Source: Paenalicyclobacillus mengziensis
GTDB lineage: Bacteria; Bacillota; Bacilli; Alicyclobacillales; Alicyclobacillaceae
Reading direction: 5' to 3'
DNA: 64,000 nt
NCBI RefSeq assembly: GCF_017298635.1
Contig: NZ_CP071182.1
Coordinates: 1,674,001-1,738,000 of the forward strand
Position 1 is the first letter of the stretch. The number at the start of each line of letters is the position of its first letter. The position numbers and the translations under genes are program-made. Shown here piece by piece: positions 16,882 through 26,137 of this stretch. A model generated the notes under the pieces. That model did no database searches. It saw only the letters and a list, made by a program, of their open reading frames with translations, and was not told the origin of the DNA.

Positions 16882-18258
16882 GTGTCAACTGCATTGTCGG
16901 AGCAGCAGGGTGTGTCTATATGGTTGGAGGAACAGTATGCGGCTTGGCGTCATAGTGTAGGGGACGCAGTCAGGGAGGCGGGGATGAACGTTATGAAAAT
17001 CGGATCGACCTTTTACTTCAGTCGCCTCCTCGGCAACCGTGTCTACGGCTCATCCGGTGAGGTTGTCGGCCGATTCAAGGATTTCGTGGTTGACGCCTCT
17101 GCTGTACGGCCAAGAGTCATTGCTGTTCGAATTCAACGCGGTAAAGACTCGCGATTCGTGACGTTTGAGTCCGTGAGCATCGAAAAGGTAAGTGAGCAAT
17201 ACCGCATCGAGTGCACAGACCTCAGTCCGTTGGAGTACCGTGTGGACAACTACCGTACGGACAACACATTCATGCTTGCAAAGCACGTATTAGACAAGCA
17301 ACTGATTGATCTCGATGGCCGGAAGCTGGTGCGGGTGAACGACATTCGTTTGGCAACGTTATCAGCAGGTACGTATGTGGTCGCCGTTGATGTAGGCTTT
17401 GAAGGCTTACTTAGAAGGTTAGGTATTGCAAAGCCAGCGAAAACAGTGCTCAAGCCATTTCAGATGGCGATTCCGTCGAACCTATTACTGTGGGACGAAA
17501 TTGAAACCATCGACTTTGGTCATCGAGGGATAAGGCTGTCCAAGGATTCATCGCGGTTGGCGACCATGCATCCATCTGACCTTGCCGATATTCTCGAAGA
17601 CCTTGATATCAAAGCGCAACTCGATGTGTTCAGTTCGCTTGATGAAGATACAAAATTGGATGTGCTCGAAGAACTTGAGTCGGATGCACAAGTTTCCGTG
17701 GTTGAACAGCTGTCTGTTGAGGCCGCAGCGGCAATTCTTGAAAAATTGCCGTCCGATGAAGCAGCCGATATTTTGGACGAAATGCACGATGACAAAGCAT
17801 CCAAAATTCTCGGGGCCATGCAACCTGAGTCGTCGGGGGCAATTCAGGCCTTGCTGCAGTACGGGGAGGATACGGTTGGCAGTGTCATGACGACGGATCA
17901 CTTTGCCTTTAACGAATCAGTGACCGCCGAACGAGTGATTGAAACCCTGCGAAGAGTGAGACCGGAAGCGGACAGAATTTACTATTTGTACGTGGTCAAT
18001 GACGCACATCGTTTGATAGGTACAGTCTCCTTACGTGATTTAATCATCGCGAATCCGTCCGATAGGATTCGGAGCTTCACCAACGAAAACATCGTGTTTG
18101 TTCTTGACACGGACGATACGGATGAATTGTTGGATGTCGTCCACAAGTACAACCTGCTTGCTGTGCCGGTTGTGAATCAGGACCAAAGTCTTGTCGGCGT
18201 GGTCACTGTTAATGATGTGATTGACAATCTGAAGAGAACTCGCAGGGGCCGGTTTTAG
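16882..18258 (+). CDS. Pore-less MgtE-sensor / CBS domain protein
   Basis: Soluble 458-residue protein. Two PRC-barrel-like segments (about residues 42-120 and 125-200) precede an MgtE N-terminal superhelical domain (about 225-330, repeats such as 'HPSDLADILEDLD' and 'PSDEAADILDEM') and a CBS pair (about 330-450, 'VGSVMTTDHFAFNES', 'VVTVNDVIDNLKR'). It has no membrane segment, so it lacks the MgtE pore. In MgtE these two domains bind Mg2+ and gate transport. Here they are 11 bp upstream of an Nramp-like pore and under an M-box, so regulation of that pore by Mg2+ is the obvious inference. GTG start with GAGG 5 nt upstream. Confidence 0.88.
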   Translation: MSTALSEQQGVSIWLEEQYAAWRHSVGDAVREAGMNVMKIGSTFYFSRLLGNRVYGSSGEVVGRFKDFVVDASAVRPRVIAVRIQRGKDSRFVTFESVSIEKVSEQYRIECTDLSPLEYRVDNYRTDNTFMLAKHVLDKQLIDLDGRKLVRVNDIRLATLSAGTYVVAVDVGFEGLLRRLGIAKPAKTVLKPFQMAIPSNLLLWDEIETIDFGHRGIRLSKDSSRLATMHPSDLADILEDLDIKAQLDVFSSLDEDTKLDVLEELESDAQVSVVEQLSVEAAAAILEKLPSDEAADILDEMHDDKASKILGAMQPESSGAIQALLQYGEDTVGSVMTTDHFAFNESVTAERVIETLRRVRPEADRIYYLYVVNDAHRLIGTVSLRDLIIANPSDRIRSFTNENIVFVLDTDDTDELLDVVHKYNLLAVPVVNQDQSLVGVVTVNDVIDNLKRTRRGRF

Positions 18259-18269
18259 GAGGTACATCG

Positions 18270-19508
18270 ATGTCGACAAGTCGTTCTACTTGGAGCAAAG
18301 TACTGTTTTTCCTGGCTCTTGTTGGACCCGGCATTGTCACTGGCAGTGTGGATAACGATGCTGGCGGCATCACAACTTATTCCGTCGCAGGGGCTACATA
18401 CGGGTATAACATGATCTGGACCTTGATACCTGCCTTTTTTGTGTTGCTCATTGTACAGGAAATGAACGCCCGTATGGGCATCGTTACAGGCAAGGGTTTG
18501 GCTGACCTCATTCGGGAAAACGCAGGTGTAAAGATCACCTTTTTCATCTTTGTCGGGTTGCTGATTGCGGATATTGGTAACACCATGACTGAATTTGCCG
18601 GTGTCGCCGGCAGTATGCAAATTTTCGGAGTCAGTAAGTACATCGCCATACCCATTACTGCATTTGCCGTTTGGGTACTCGTCGTCAAAGGGTCTTACAA
18701 TATTGCTGAAAAAATCTTTCTGATTTTTAGTGCGGCTCTGTTGTCATATATTGTGTCTGCACTTGCAGGCAAGCCCCACTGGGGGCAGATCGGTATGGCG
18801 GTGGTCCATCCCCAGTTTCCAGTGAATCTTGGTTCCGTATCTTTGGTCATCGGTCTAATCGGGACAACCATTGCACCGTGGATGCAGTTCTACATGCAGT
18901 CTGCGGTTATTGAGAAAAAACTGCGCATTGAGGACTACAAGTATACGCTGATTGACGTCGTCGTCGGATGTGTGGCGACTGTTGCCGTCGCCCTTTTCAT
19001 CATGGTTGCTTGTGGCTCGACACTGTTTGCAAACGGCCATGGTACACTCATCACGGATGCAAAGGATGCAGCACTTGCCCTAAAACCGCTTGCCGGCGCG
19101 CTTGCGGGACAAGTCTTTGCCTTTGGGCTGTTCGTGGCATCAATTTTTTCTGCGACGATTCTCCCTGTCGCAACTGCCTTCTACGTTTGTGAAGCGTTTG
19201 GGTTCGAAGCGGGGATTGAACGGAAGTGGAAGGAAGCACCACAGTTTTACATCCTATATACTGTCATTCTGGCACTTGGCGCCAGCATCATTCTCATTCC
19301 AAACATTCCGCTCATTTCCATTACCCTCTGGTCGCAACAACTCAACGGGATTCTCCTGCCCGTGGTTCTGATTTGCATGATGTTACTTGTTAATAACAAA
19401 GAAATTATGGGTCGTTATACAAATAAGCGTTGGATGAACATCGTTGGTTGGACCACCATTACAGTGCTGATTATTTTGTCCGTAATCCTCATCGTCCTGT
19501 CGCTGTGA
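18270..19508 (+). CDS. Nramp-related (NRMT-like) Mg2+ transporter
   Basis: Membrane transporter of the SLC11/Nramp fold, 412 residues, about eleven segments. Canonical Nramp has DPGN in TM1 and a Met-containing motif in TM6 for Mn2+/Fe2+. Here TM1 reads 'TGSVDNDAGGITTYS' (Asp28-Asn29-Asp30) and TM6 'TTIAPWMQFYMQSAV', so both ligand sites differ. Nramp relatives under M-box control have been reported as Mg2+ transporters (NrmT). With the M-box and an MgtE-sensor gene upstream, Mg2+ uptake is well supported, though specificity has to be inferred. TAGGAGG lies 8 nt before the ATG. Confidence 0.88.
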   Translation: MSTSRSTWSKVLFFLALVGPGIVTGSVDNDAGGITTYSVAGATYGYNMIWTLIPAFFVLLIVQEMNARMGIVTGKGLADLIRENAGVKITFFIFVGLLIADIGNTMTEFAGVAGSMQIFGVSKYIAIPITAFAVWVLVVKGSYNIAEKIFLIFSAALLSYIVSALAGKPHWGQIGMAVVHPQFPVNLGSVSLVIGLIGTTIAPWMQFYMQSAVIEKKLRIEDYKYTLIDVVVGCVATVAVALFIMVACGSTLFANGHGTLITDAKDAALALKPLAGALAGQVFAFGLFVASIFSATILPVATAFYVCEAFGFEAGIERKWKEAPQFYILYTVILALGASIILIPNIPLISITLWSQQLNGILLPVVLICMMLLVNNKEIMGRYTNKRWMNIVGWTTITVLIILSVILIVLSL

Positions 19509-19589
19509 GTATCTAAGAGAAAAGTCTGAATATCTCTGAGTAAATGTAGTACGCTTGAGATAGTTGGTAAATCGGAAAGGAGCGAGAGG

Positions 19590-20594
19590 ATGGTAGAACG
19601 CGCTCCGAAGAACATCGACCATGCACCGCAGGTGCCTGAAGTCGAGTACGCGGTCGAAGTGACACACCTGTACAAAAATTTTGGCGTATTCCACGCCGTT
19701 TCGGACCTCAGCTTTCGTATCAGGAAGGGAGAGATTTTTGGTCTGCTCGGTCCGAACGGCTCGGGGAAGACGACCACGCTCAACATGATTAGTGGCCTCT
19801 CCGACCCTACTTCAGGGGAAGTCAGGGTGTTTGGTTTGAATCCCCGCAAGCAGTCTTCATCTGTCCGTCGCCTGCTTGGCGTTGTTCCTCAGGAAACAGC
19901 GCTTTACGAAGAACTTTCAGCTGAACGCAACCTGGTTTTTCACGCAGAATTGTTTGGTTACCGGGGACGGGAAAAGAGCGAACGAGTTGAGGCCATGCTC
20001 GAACTGGCACAACTACGGGACAGGGCCAAATCGCGTGTGAAGACCTTTTCAGGGGGGATGAAGCGGCGATTGTCGATTACCCGGGCTTTGTTACATAATC
20101 CCTGGCTCGTTTACCTCGATGAACCGACACTCGGGGTTGACGTTCAATCGCGCAACGTAATCTGGGATTATATTCTGAAAATGAAACAAGAAGGAAAATC
20201 TGTTCTCCTCACGACCAACTATCTTGAGGAGGCAAACACGCTTTGTGATCGCATTGCCATTCTTGACCAGGGGAAGTTAATTGCACAAGACACGCCTGCT
20301 GCACTCAGGGCACGCTTTGGCAGCAGCGTACTCGACCTCGAAGTGACTGGTATCCCACTCACTGGGTTTTGCAACAGGCTGAGACAACTGTCTGGCGTGC
20401 AAGGGGTTGAAGTCAAAGACGACCGGGTGGCCATCTCTTTGGCCAGTATGAGCGATGGCGATGCAGGGACGCTTGTACCTCAGATTTTGCGGGACGTCAC
20501 CGACAATGGCGGTTCCGTCCGACACATGACCTTACGCGAGCCGTCGCTCGACGAAGTATTTCTGTCGTTGACCGGGAAAGGTGTGCGTGACTAA
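19590..20594 (+). CDS. ABC-2 type exporter ATPase
   Basis: ATP-binding subunit, 334 residues, of a DrrA/CcmA-like exporter. Walker A 'GPNGSGKTT' (about residue 55), Q-loop 'GVVPQETALYEEL', signature 'FSGGMKRRLSITRALLHNP' and Walker B 'LVYLDEPTLGVD' are intact. The C-terminal extension (about 250-334) with 'TLREPSLDEVFLSLTGKG' is typical of the DrrA group. AAAGGAG precedes the ATG. Its stop overlaps the next ATG (TAATG), so it is coupled to two permeases. Export of a lipid, peptide or drug is possible; the cargo is unknown. Confidence 0.93.
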   Translation: MVERAPKNIDHAPQVPEVEYAVEVTHLYKNFGVFHAVSDLSFRIRKGEIFGLLGPNGSGKTTTLNMISGLSDPTSGEVRVFGLNPRKQSSSVRRLLGVVPQETALYEELSAERNLVFHAELFGYRGREKSERVEAMLELAQLRDRAKSRVKTFSGGMKRRLSITRALLHNPWLVYLDEPTLGVDVQSRNVIWDYILKMKQEGKSVLLTTNYLEEANTLCDRIAILDQGKLIAQDTPAALRARFGSSVLDLEVTGIPLTGFCNRLRQLSGVQGVEVKDDRVAISLASMSDGDAGTLVPQILRDVTDNGGSVRHMTLREPSLDEVFLSLTGKGVRD

Positions 20595-21691
20595 TGGGCT
20601 TGCGTGCGGCCTTTCATATCATGCGAAACGATTTACGTCTGAACCTTGTGGCGCCATTTGCCACCCTCTTATCGCTCATTGTCCCGATTAATTTTCTATT
20701 CCTGTTTGTCTTATTCGCTGTAGGCGGAGCCAAGGTACCGGTTGGTGTTGTCATGAGTGGGCATGGAACATACGACGCGAGTTTCTTGCACGCACTTCAA
20801 AGTGCGCTCACCTTTCATATCCACAACGTCCCTTCGTCCGCAGCGGGGCAAGGCTTGATTCAAAGACATCAGTCTGTAGCGACCATTCAAATCCCTCGCG
20901 GATTTTCGACTGCCATCAAGAATCATCAGTCAACTTCAATTCCGCTCACCCTGAACAACCTAAACGCGGATTTTGCGGATGATGTCCGGCGCGCTATGCC
21001 CCTTGCCATCCTTAACTTCTATCACAACGTTTTTCCGTCCGCCATCCCATTTGATTGGCAAGAAGTGGACACCTATGCTCATAATGTTACGTTTCTTGGC
21101 TATTTGTCGGTCAGCATCCAGACTGTGGCCTTGTTGATTGGCGGTCTGTTATTCGGGGGCAGAGGAGCAGCTAGAGAGTGGGAACTTGGAACGATGAAAG
21201 AGTTGATGCTTGCACCCATCCCTTCCTGGAGCGTTGTGCTTGGTAAGTTGGCTGCCGGAATGGTGAATGGTATCGCTTCGGCTGCGCTTATCTTCCTTGT
21301 TCTCTTGCTTCTTGGCTTACGCCCACTGTTCTGGGCTCAGTTTCTCGCAGTCACATTGGTAACCTTGTTTGTATTCATTAGCCTCGGTGTGGCGATTGGC
21401 AGTATTGCAAAATCGCAGTTTATTGTGACCCCATTTGCATTCGCACTTGGTCTACCACTCTTTTTCATCAGCGGTGCCTTTGGCCCCATTTCCTGGTCGA
21501 CTCCAGCCGCAGCGGCCATTGCGCGGGTATTTCCTGTTGCTTACGCCAACGCCGCGTTCCAACATGCCGTGCATGGGTATTGGCCCATTGACACCACTCC
21601 AGTCTGGCTGTGGTCCATCCTCCTTGGCTGGGCCGCGTTTGCACTCGCTGCAAGTTGGCTGGCCTATCACAGGGCTGCGGCCAAGCATTAG
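20594..21691 (+). CDS. ABC-2 permease, first subunit
   Basis: Permease of 365 residues: one N-terminal membrane segment, a large extracytoplasmic domain (about residues 45-165), then five or six segments. The conserved cytoplasmic stretch 'REWELGTMKELMLAPIPSWS' precedes TM3 as in ABC-2 permeases. It begins inside the ATPase stop codon and is followed 14 bp later by a paralogous permease, suggesting a heterodimeric pore. The architecture matches exporters of the YhgE/LnrM-like group. Confidence 0.9.
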   Translation: MGLRAAFHIMRNDLRLNLVAPFATLLSLIVPINFLFLFVLFAVGGAKVPVGVVMSGHGTYDASFLHALQSALTFHIHNVPSSAAGQGLIQRHQSVATIQIPRGFSTAIKNHQSTSIPLTLNNLNADFADDVRRAMPLAILNFYHNVFPSAIPFDWQEVDTYAHNVTFLGYLSVSIQTVALLIGGLLFGGRGAAREWELGTMKELMLAPIPSWSVVLGKLAAGMVNGIASAALIFLVLLLLGLRPLFWAQFLAVTLVTLFVFISLGVAIGSIAKSQFIVTPFAFALGLPLFFISGAFGPISWSTPAAAAIARVFPVAYANAAFQHAVHGYWPIDTTPVWLWSILLGWAAFALAASWLAYHRAAAKH

Positions 21692-21705
21692 GAGGGACTT
21701 GGTGA

Positions 21706-22818
21706 ATGCATCAGCTTCCGGCGTTCTGGGCCATCGTTAAAAAAGACTTAGCAATTTGGTTCCGCAGTCCCTCCAGTATTGCGGTTACCGTACTGCCTGC
21801 ATTGATTCTGATGTTGGTCTTAATCCTCCAGGCTGCGGCAGTGACGGGTAGTCCAGTGGCCATCGTCAACGAGGATGGTGGGGGGCAGGCTGCGGCGAAG
21901 CTCGTAAAAATTGCCGAGCATTACAACGGCTTTTACACGGCTGAAGTCATGAGCAAAAATCAGGCGGAGCAGGAGTATCAAAACCTCAGGGTTGCAGGTG
22001 TGCTGATTATCCCGCACGGGTTTTCGACGGCGCTTGCTACTGGCCAGAGGCCTACCGTAACGTGGCAGGTGCGGAATTTTAACAATGATACGGCCAACGA
22101 CCTGCGTAGGGCCCTCCCTGATATCTTTACCACGTTCCTGCACAGTGGCGCAGCTGGCATCAATCCTCTGCAAATTCAGGTCCAGGAACACGACATTCAC
22201 AGGACGGACGCGAGTTTTGTCGGGTTCAACATGATTGCCGTTGTCGTGATGCTGATCCTTCAGGCTGGTATTGTGAACGCAGGCTTGGCTGCGGTCCGTG
22301 AATGGGAGACCGGGAGTGTCAAGGAACTTCTAACGTCTCCGGCTCGTCCGTTAACCATGATTGTTGGCAAGGTGGTGGCTGGGGTGGTCGCCAGCGATAT
22401 CACAGGAGGGGTGGCGCTTGTCTGTGCCATTGCGACAGGTGTTGTGCACTTGCCGAATACTTACCTGTTGCTTGCAGCACTGGTCATCATGACCTTGACA
22501 GCTGTTGTCGGGTCGGGGATTGGCGTCCTGTTCGGATCCGCTTTGAGGAGTACGGAACGCGTCAGCGGCTTATCGATTTCACTGTCCTTTTACCTCTTTT
22601 TCCTGGCAGGGGGGATTACAGATATCGCTTATTTGCCACGGTGGCTGCAAGAGGTGGCTGCTTACATCCCGAATACCTACTCCCTGGACGCGCTGCGTGA
22701 GACCATGTTATATGGCTCGGCAAGCGGGGTTCTGTTGGATGCCGGAGTCTTGGCGGTCGCAGCGGTGATTACACTGGCTGTTGGTATTCCGGTCATGCGT
22801 CGCGGACTGAGTCATTAG
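21706..22818 (+). CDS. ABC-2 permease, second subunit
   Basis: Paralogue of the preceding permease, 370 residues, same layout: TM1 'SIAVTVLPALILMLVLILQ', an outer domain, 'REWETGSVKELLTSPARPLT' and a C-terminal membrane bundle. Expected to pair with the first permease and the shared ATPase. GGAGGG lies 10 nt upstream of the ATG. The next gene starts 11 bp after its stop with a weak ribosome site, so it is probably coupled. Confidence 0.9.
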   Translation: MHQLPAFWAIVKKDLAIWFRSPSSIAVTVLPALILMLVLILQAAAVTGSPVAIVNEDGGGQAAAKLVKIAEHYNGFYTAEVMSKNQAEQEYQNLRVAGVLIIPHGFSTALATGQRPTVTWQVRNFNNDTANDLRRALPDIFTTFLHSGAAGINPLQIQVQEHDIHRTDASFVGFNMIAVVVMLILQAGIVNAGLAAVREWETGSVKELLTSPARPLTMIVGKVVAGVVASDITGGVALVCAIATGVVHLPNTYLLLAALVIMTLTAVVGSGIGVLFGSALRSTERVSGLSISLSFYLFFLAGGITDIAYLPRWLQEVAAYIPNTYSLDALRETMLYGSASGVLLDAGVLAVAAVITLAVGIPVMRRGLSH

Positions 22819-22828
22819 TCAACAAGAT

Positions 22829-23329
22829 GTGGAACATTACACCTGGTCCACGGCGCACCTCGTTGGACTACGCCGCGCGGTGGATGGTGTTGCCACCTTG
22901 CTGAAGAGACGTATGGAACATCCTCAGTTTCAGTCAGAAAAGTACAAAAGTGTGATTTTGGCTTTCCAGGAAGCAAGAACACGTCAAGAAGCTGGAGATG
23001 CCATTGTCGGATTGCTTGTGCAGGGACAAAACGTGTCTGACCCGAGTCGCAAAGAGGCTGAATCCCAATATATGTCGACGCTTGCACATTACTTGTTGAT
23101 TGCACAGGGTCTTGAAGACCCGGATGTACTGACCTATGAACAGATTGAAGTGGACTTTCGTGAGCAACAGTACCCGCCTCAATATCAGCAACAGCCAGTG
23201 CAGATGGGCGGGGGTATGTTTGGACGCGGTGGTGGAGGGTTTTGGGATACTCTCATCAAGTCCGCAGAGATTGGCGCTGGATTCGAGATTGGTACGGACA
23301 TCGTAAATGATATCTTCGGTGGATTTTAA
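22829..23329 (+). CDS. Unknown protein with Gln/Gly-rich tail, in exporter-PspA operon
   Basis: 166 residues, not recognised. The N-terminal 110 residues look helical and charged. A Pro/Gln-rich linker ('YPPQYQQQPVQMGGGM') leads to a Gly-rich stretch and a hydrophobic C-terminal helix ('DTLIKSAEIGAGFEIGTDI') that could touch the membrane. No Cys. The GTG start is the only good choice after an in-frame stop 7 codons upstream; it lacks a clear ribosome site and may be coupled to the permease. It lies between an ABC-2 exporter and pspA, so an envelope-related role is possible. Confidence 0.75.
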   Translation: MEHYTWSTAHLVGLRRAVDGVATLLKRRMEHPQFQSEKYKSVILAFQEARTRQEAGDAIVGLLVQGQNVSDPSRKEAESQYMSTLAHYLLIAQGLEDPDVLTYEQIEVDFREQQYPPQYQQQPVQMGGGMFGRGGGGFWDTLIKSAEIGAGFEIGTDIVNDIFGGF

Positions 23330-23349
23330 AGCCAGCAAGGGGTGAACGG

Positions 23350-24033
23350 ATGGGCCTGTTTGAAAGACTGAGGGACCTGGTTCGGGCGAACGTTCATGAT
23401 GTAGCGGCGCAAGCAGATGACCCTGAGCAGAGTTTGAACAGGTTCATCGATGACGCGACAGAGCACCTGCGCGACTTTAGGGTCGAGGTGAACCGCGTTG
23501 AGGCCGGACGTATCGAGATGGTCCGGCAGATGAATGATTCGCAAACAGCCATCGAGGAGTGGCATGCAAAAGCCAAACAGGCATTTGAACAAGGTCGTGA
23601 GGACCTCGCCCGTAATGCGTTAGAGCAAGAGCAGCGCGAGAAAGAGCAAGTGGAACACCTTACTGCCGAACAAAAGTCCATCGAAGCAAGTCTTGTGGTG
23701 CTTAAAGAGCAACTGCAAAAACTTGAGGAACGCTTGATGGAAGCGAAGCAGAAGCGGGACGAGTTGATGCGTCGAAATCGGATGGCTGTGGCGCAGAAGT
23801 CTGCTGCCGAGTCTCTGTCAGGATTAACCCTCGACGATCCGCTTTCGAAGCTTGGCCGTATGGAAGAACAGGTGGAGCGGCGTGAAGCTGAGGCAGAGGC
23901 CTCCTACTCCTTGATGAATGAAGAGTTTGAGGGTGACTTGTCCTCTCAATTAGCCCACGTGAAAAAACTGACCTCTGAAATGAAGGTTGACGACGCGTTG
24001 GAACGACTCAAGGATGAACTGAAACAAGATTAA
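23350..24033 (+). CDS. pspA: PspA/IM30-family membrane stress protein
   Basis: 227-residue, almost fully helical coiled-coil protein of the ESCRT-III-like PspA/Vipp1 family that coats and repairs stressed membrane. The start 'GLFERLRDLVRANVHDVAAQ' is the amphipathic membrane-binding helix, followed by 'DPEQSLNRFIDDA' and long Glu/Lys/Gln helices. GGGGTGA precedes the ATG 20 bp after the upstream gene. The operon context suggests it works with the ABC-2 exporter and the unknown protein. No pspF or psp regulator is seen. Confidence 0.93.
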   Translation: MGLFERLRDLVRANVHDVAAQADDPEQSLNRFIDDATEHLRDFRVEVNRVEAGRIEMVRQMNDSQTAIEEWHAKAKQAFEQGREDLARNALEQEQREKEQVEHLTAEQKSIEASLVVLKEQLQKLEERLMEAKQKRDELMRRNRMAVAQKSAAESLSGLTLDDPLSKLGRMEEQVERREAEAEASYSLMNEEFEGDLSSQLAHVKKLTSEMKVDDALERLKDELKQD

Positions 24034-24112
24034 GCTGTCGCATCAGCGGTCACCTGTGCACCCGAAATATTTCTGTGAATGTCACAAATACTAAGGGTCG
24101 GAGGTGACCGCG

Positions 24113-24229
24113 ATGTCTAAGGGTGAACAGAAACCGGTACATAACGATGCCAACAAGACCCTGCCTATCGAAGAGCACAAAGAACGTATTCAAGGGGAGA
24201 CAAGAAGGTCGCAACAGGCGAAGAAATAA
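24113..24229 (+). CDS. Small hydrophilic protein, 38 residues
   Basis: A short open frame with a strong GGAGGTGA site 6 nt before the ATG. The product is very charged and rich in Lys, Glu and Gln ('NKTLPIEEHKERIQGE', 'RRSQQAKK'). It has no membrane segment and I do not recognise a family. It follows pspA by 79 bp on the same strand. Real expression is likely from the ribosome site, but size leaves some doubt. Confidence 0.6.
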   Translation: MSKGEQKPVHNDANKTLPIEEHKERIQGETRRSQQAKK

Positions 24230-24383
24230 CCTGCAGTGAGCGACACGGACAAGACGGTTGTATAAGCATGTCGCCTGGGATGACCATGTGCGGCATGCTT
24301 ATGTCATTTGTTGCGAATTTCCGGTGTTCATGGTTGCTCGAGATGGATTTGGCGTCGCAAAGGTATTTTTAGCAAAGGTATTC

Positions 24384-24932
24384 TTACAACGGGTCATACG
24401 TTTTTGCACGACTGACCAAGTGGGCAATCAAGTAAATGACTGCGTAAATGGGGAACGAGTAAATGTGTTTCCAGTGGATCGGCTCGTACATTTTTAGCCA
24501 GATAAAGAGCGGCTCACCCAAAAAGGAGGTGGCAGCAGCAAAGATGCAGGCCTTGAGCAGAGGACTCCACTGCGGACGGTATTGAAGCAGAGTCATGATG
24601 ACAACCGGTACGAGCGTGAAATCGTAAGCCACAAAGGAGGGTATGGTCGGAATGAGTTTCATTGGATAAACCCACAATCCAAGACACACGCCAAGAAAAT
24701 CCAACCAACTGCACATGACGATGACCCAGATTCCTGCATGCACCAACCGACTGGTGCTCTCTCTCTTACGGTAGAAAGCCCATAAAATCCACGGTACGAC
24801 ACTGATGGCGGCTTCAACCCACCACTCCCAACGAAACAGCATCTCGGATTGCCAGATGTGAATGAGCTCATGGTTTGCTTGATGAACCTTCTCGGAAAGT
24901 TGAAGTACGGCTTGCCAAGTACTTTGATTCAT
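24384..24932 (-). CDS. CBO0543-type integral membrane protein
   Basis: 182 residues with about five membrane segments and many Trp. It matches the uncharacterised family of small Bacilli/Clostridia membrane proteins typified by CBO0543, with 'WEWWVEAAISVVPWILWAFY', 'RKRESTSRLVHAGIW', 'GLWVYPMKLIPTIPSFVAYD' and 'LGEPLFIWLKMYEPIHWKH'. Biochemical role is unknown. It is a single gene transcribed away from the asparaginase gene. Confidence 0.78.
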   Translation of the reverse strand: MNQSTWQAVLQLSEKVHQANHELIHIWQSEMLFRWEWWVEAAISVVPWILWAFYRKRESTSRLVHAGIWVIVMCSWLDFLGVCLGLWVYPMKLIPTIPSFVAYDFTLVPVVIMTLLQYRPQWSPLLKACIFAAATSFLGEPLFIWLKMYEPIHWKHIYSFPIYAVIYLIAHLVSRAKTYDPL

Positions 24933-25123
24933 TGAGACACTCCTCCGCCCTTACACACGGTATCATCTCCCATTTCCCGATTGCGGTATGCTTTCTACAT
25001 GACTGTTAAAGCACACCGAACATCCGGAAGATGATTATACTTTTTGGAAACAGCTTTTTTGGCGGACTGTGGTAGTATTAGCTGTTGTTCGATTGTTGTC
25101 ATACACGAAGGGAAGGCATTCAC

Positions 25124-26086
25124 ATGACAACTGCAAACCACTACGTGCTGATTGTGTTCACAGGCGGTACCATTTCAGTGTCACCTTCCACTGATGTGTC
25201 AAATCCAGCGCTTGGCGGAACCCAACTTACCGAGGGAATCCGCAGATACCTTGATGTTCCGATTAAAGTGGTTGACCTTTACCGTGCGATGAGTGAATCG
25301 CTGACGTTTTCGCACCTGCATCGGTTGGCCGTATTTCTGATGGAATCGATGAACGATGCTGACCTGCGCGGAGTGGTCGTGTCACATGGGACGGATACGA
25401 TGGAGGAAGTCGCCTACTTTATCGATCTACTTGGTCCGTGGGTAAAACCCGTCGTCTTTACAGGCGCTATGCGCCACAGTGAACTGTTGTCTGCGGATGG
25501 TCCGGCCAATCTGGTGGACGCCATTCAGACTGCGGCCGAACCTCTGTCTGCGGGCCGCGGTGTGATGGTTGTGATGAACCAGGAGGTCCATGCCGCAAGG
25601 TTTGTCGTTAAGGGGCACAGCACAAACGTCGCAGCCTTTGTATCGCCGGGCTGTGGTCCCATCGGATCGGTGGTGGAGGGCATAGTCAGGTACTACGGAA
25701 TGCTTCCGCCTGATTCGCGGTTTTTCTCACTACCGAAACAAGACGAGTGGCCGAGGGTGGAACTGGTACGGATGACACTTGGCAACTCGGGACTGTTGCT
25801 TCGAGCTTGTCTGGCGGATAGAGTAGACGGAGTCGTTATCGAAGGTTTTGGCGCTGGGCACGTACCTGATTACCTGCTGCAGGATATCGATGCACTCATT
25901 CGTGCGGGCGTATGGGTCTGGGTCGTGCCGAGGACATCAGCCGGACACCCATTGTTGTCCACCTATAGTACACCGGGTAGCGAAATTGGCCTGCGATCGA
26001 TGGGGGTACGGATGGAGGAAGGACCCGGTTACAAGGCACGGATGCGGATGATACTCCAACTGGTCGAAATATTGAAACGAATGTAA
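25124..26086 (+). CDS. Asparaginase/glutaminase family protein
   Basis: L-asparaginase fold, 320 residues, expected to hydrolyse asparagine to aspartate and ammonia. The first catalytic Thr is in 'VFTGGTISVSPS' (about residue 14), the second triad is 'VVVSHGTDTMEEVAYFIDLL' (Thr-Asp, about 84-103), and the Lys/Ser region appears as 'VFTGAMRHSELLSADGPANL', where the usual catalytic Lys position carries His/Ser, so substrate could differ. No signal peptide, so cytosolic. The ATG 25124 has GAAGGGAAGG upstream; a longer frame upstream has no ribosome site. It is 37 bp before the acyl-CoA dehydrogenase gene. Confidence 0.85.
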   Translation: MTTANHYVLIVFTGGTISVSPSTDVSNPALGGTQLTEGIRRYLDVPIKVVDLYRAMSESLTFSHLHRLAVFLMESMNDADLRGVVVSHGTDTMEEVAYFIDLLGPWVKPVVFTGAMRHSELLSADGPANLVDAIQTAAEPLSAGRGVMVVMNQEVHAARFVVKGHSTNVAAFVSPGCGPIGSVVEGIVRYYGMLPPDSRFFSLPKQDEWPRVELVRMTLGNSGLLLRACLADRVDGVVIEGFGAGHVPDYLLQDIDALIRAGVWVWVVPRTSAGHPLLSTYSTPGSEIGLRSMGVRMEEGPGYKARMRMILQLVEILKRM

Positions 26087-26137
26087 GGAGTTCATTTATA
26101 ATGAATATACATTCGGTGAAACATGGAGGGGACCGGT

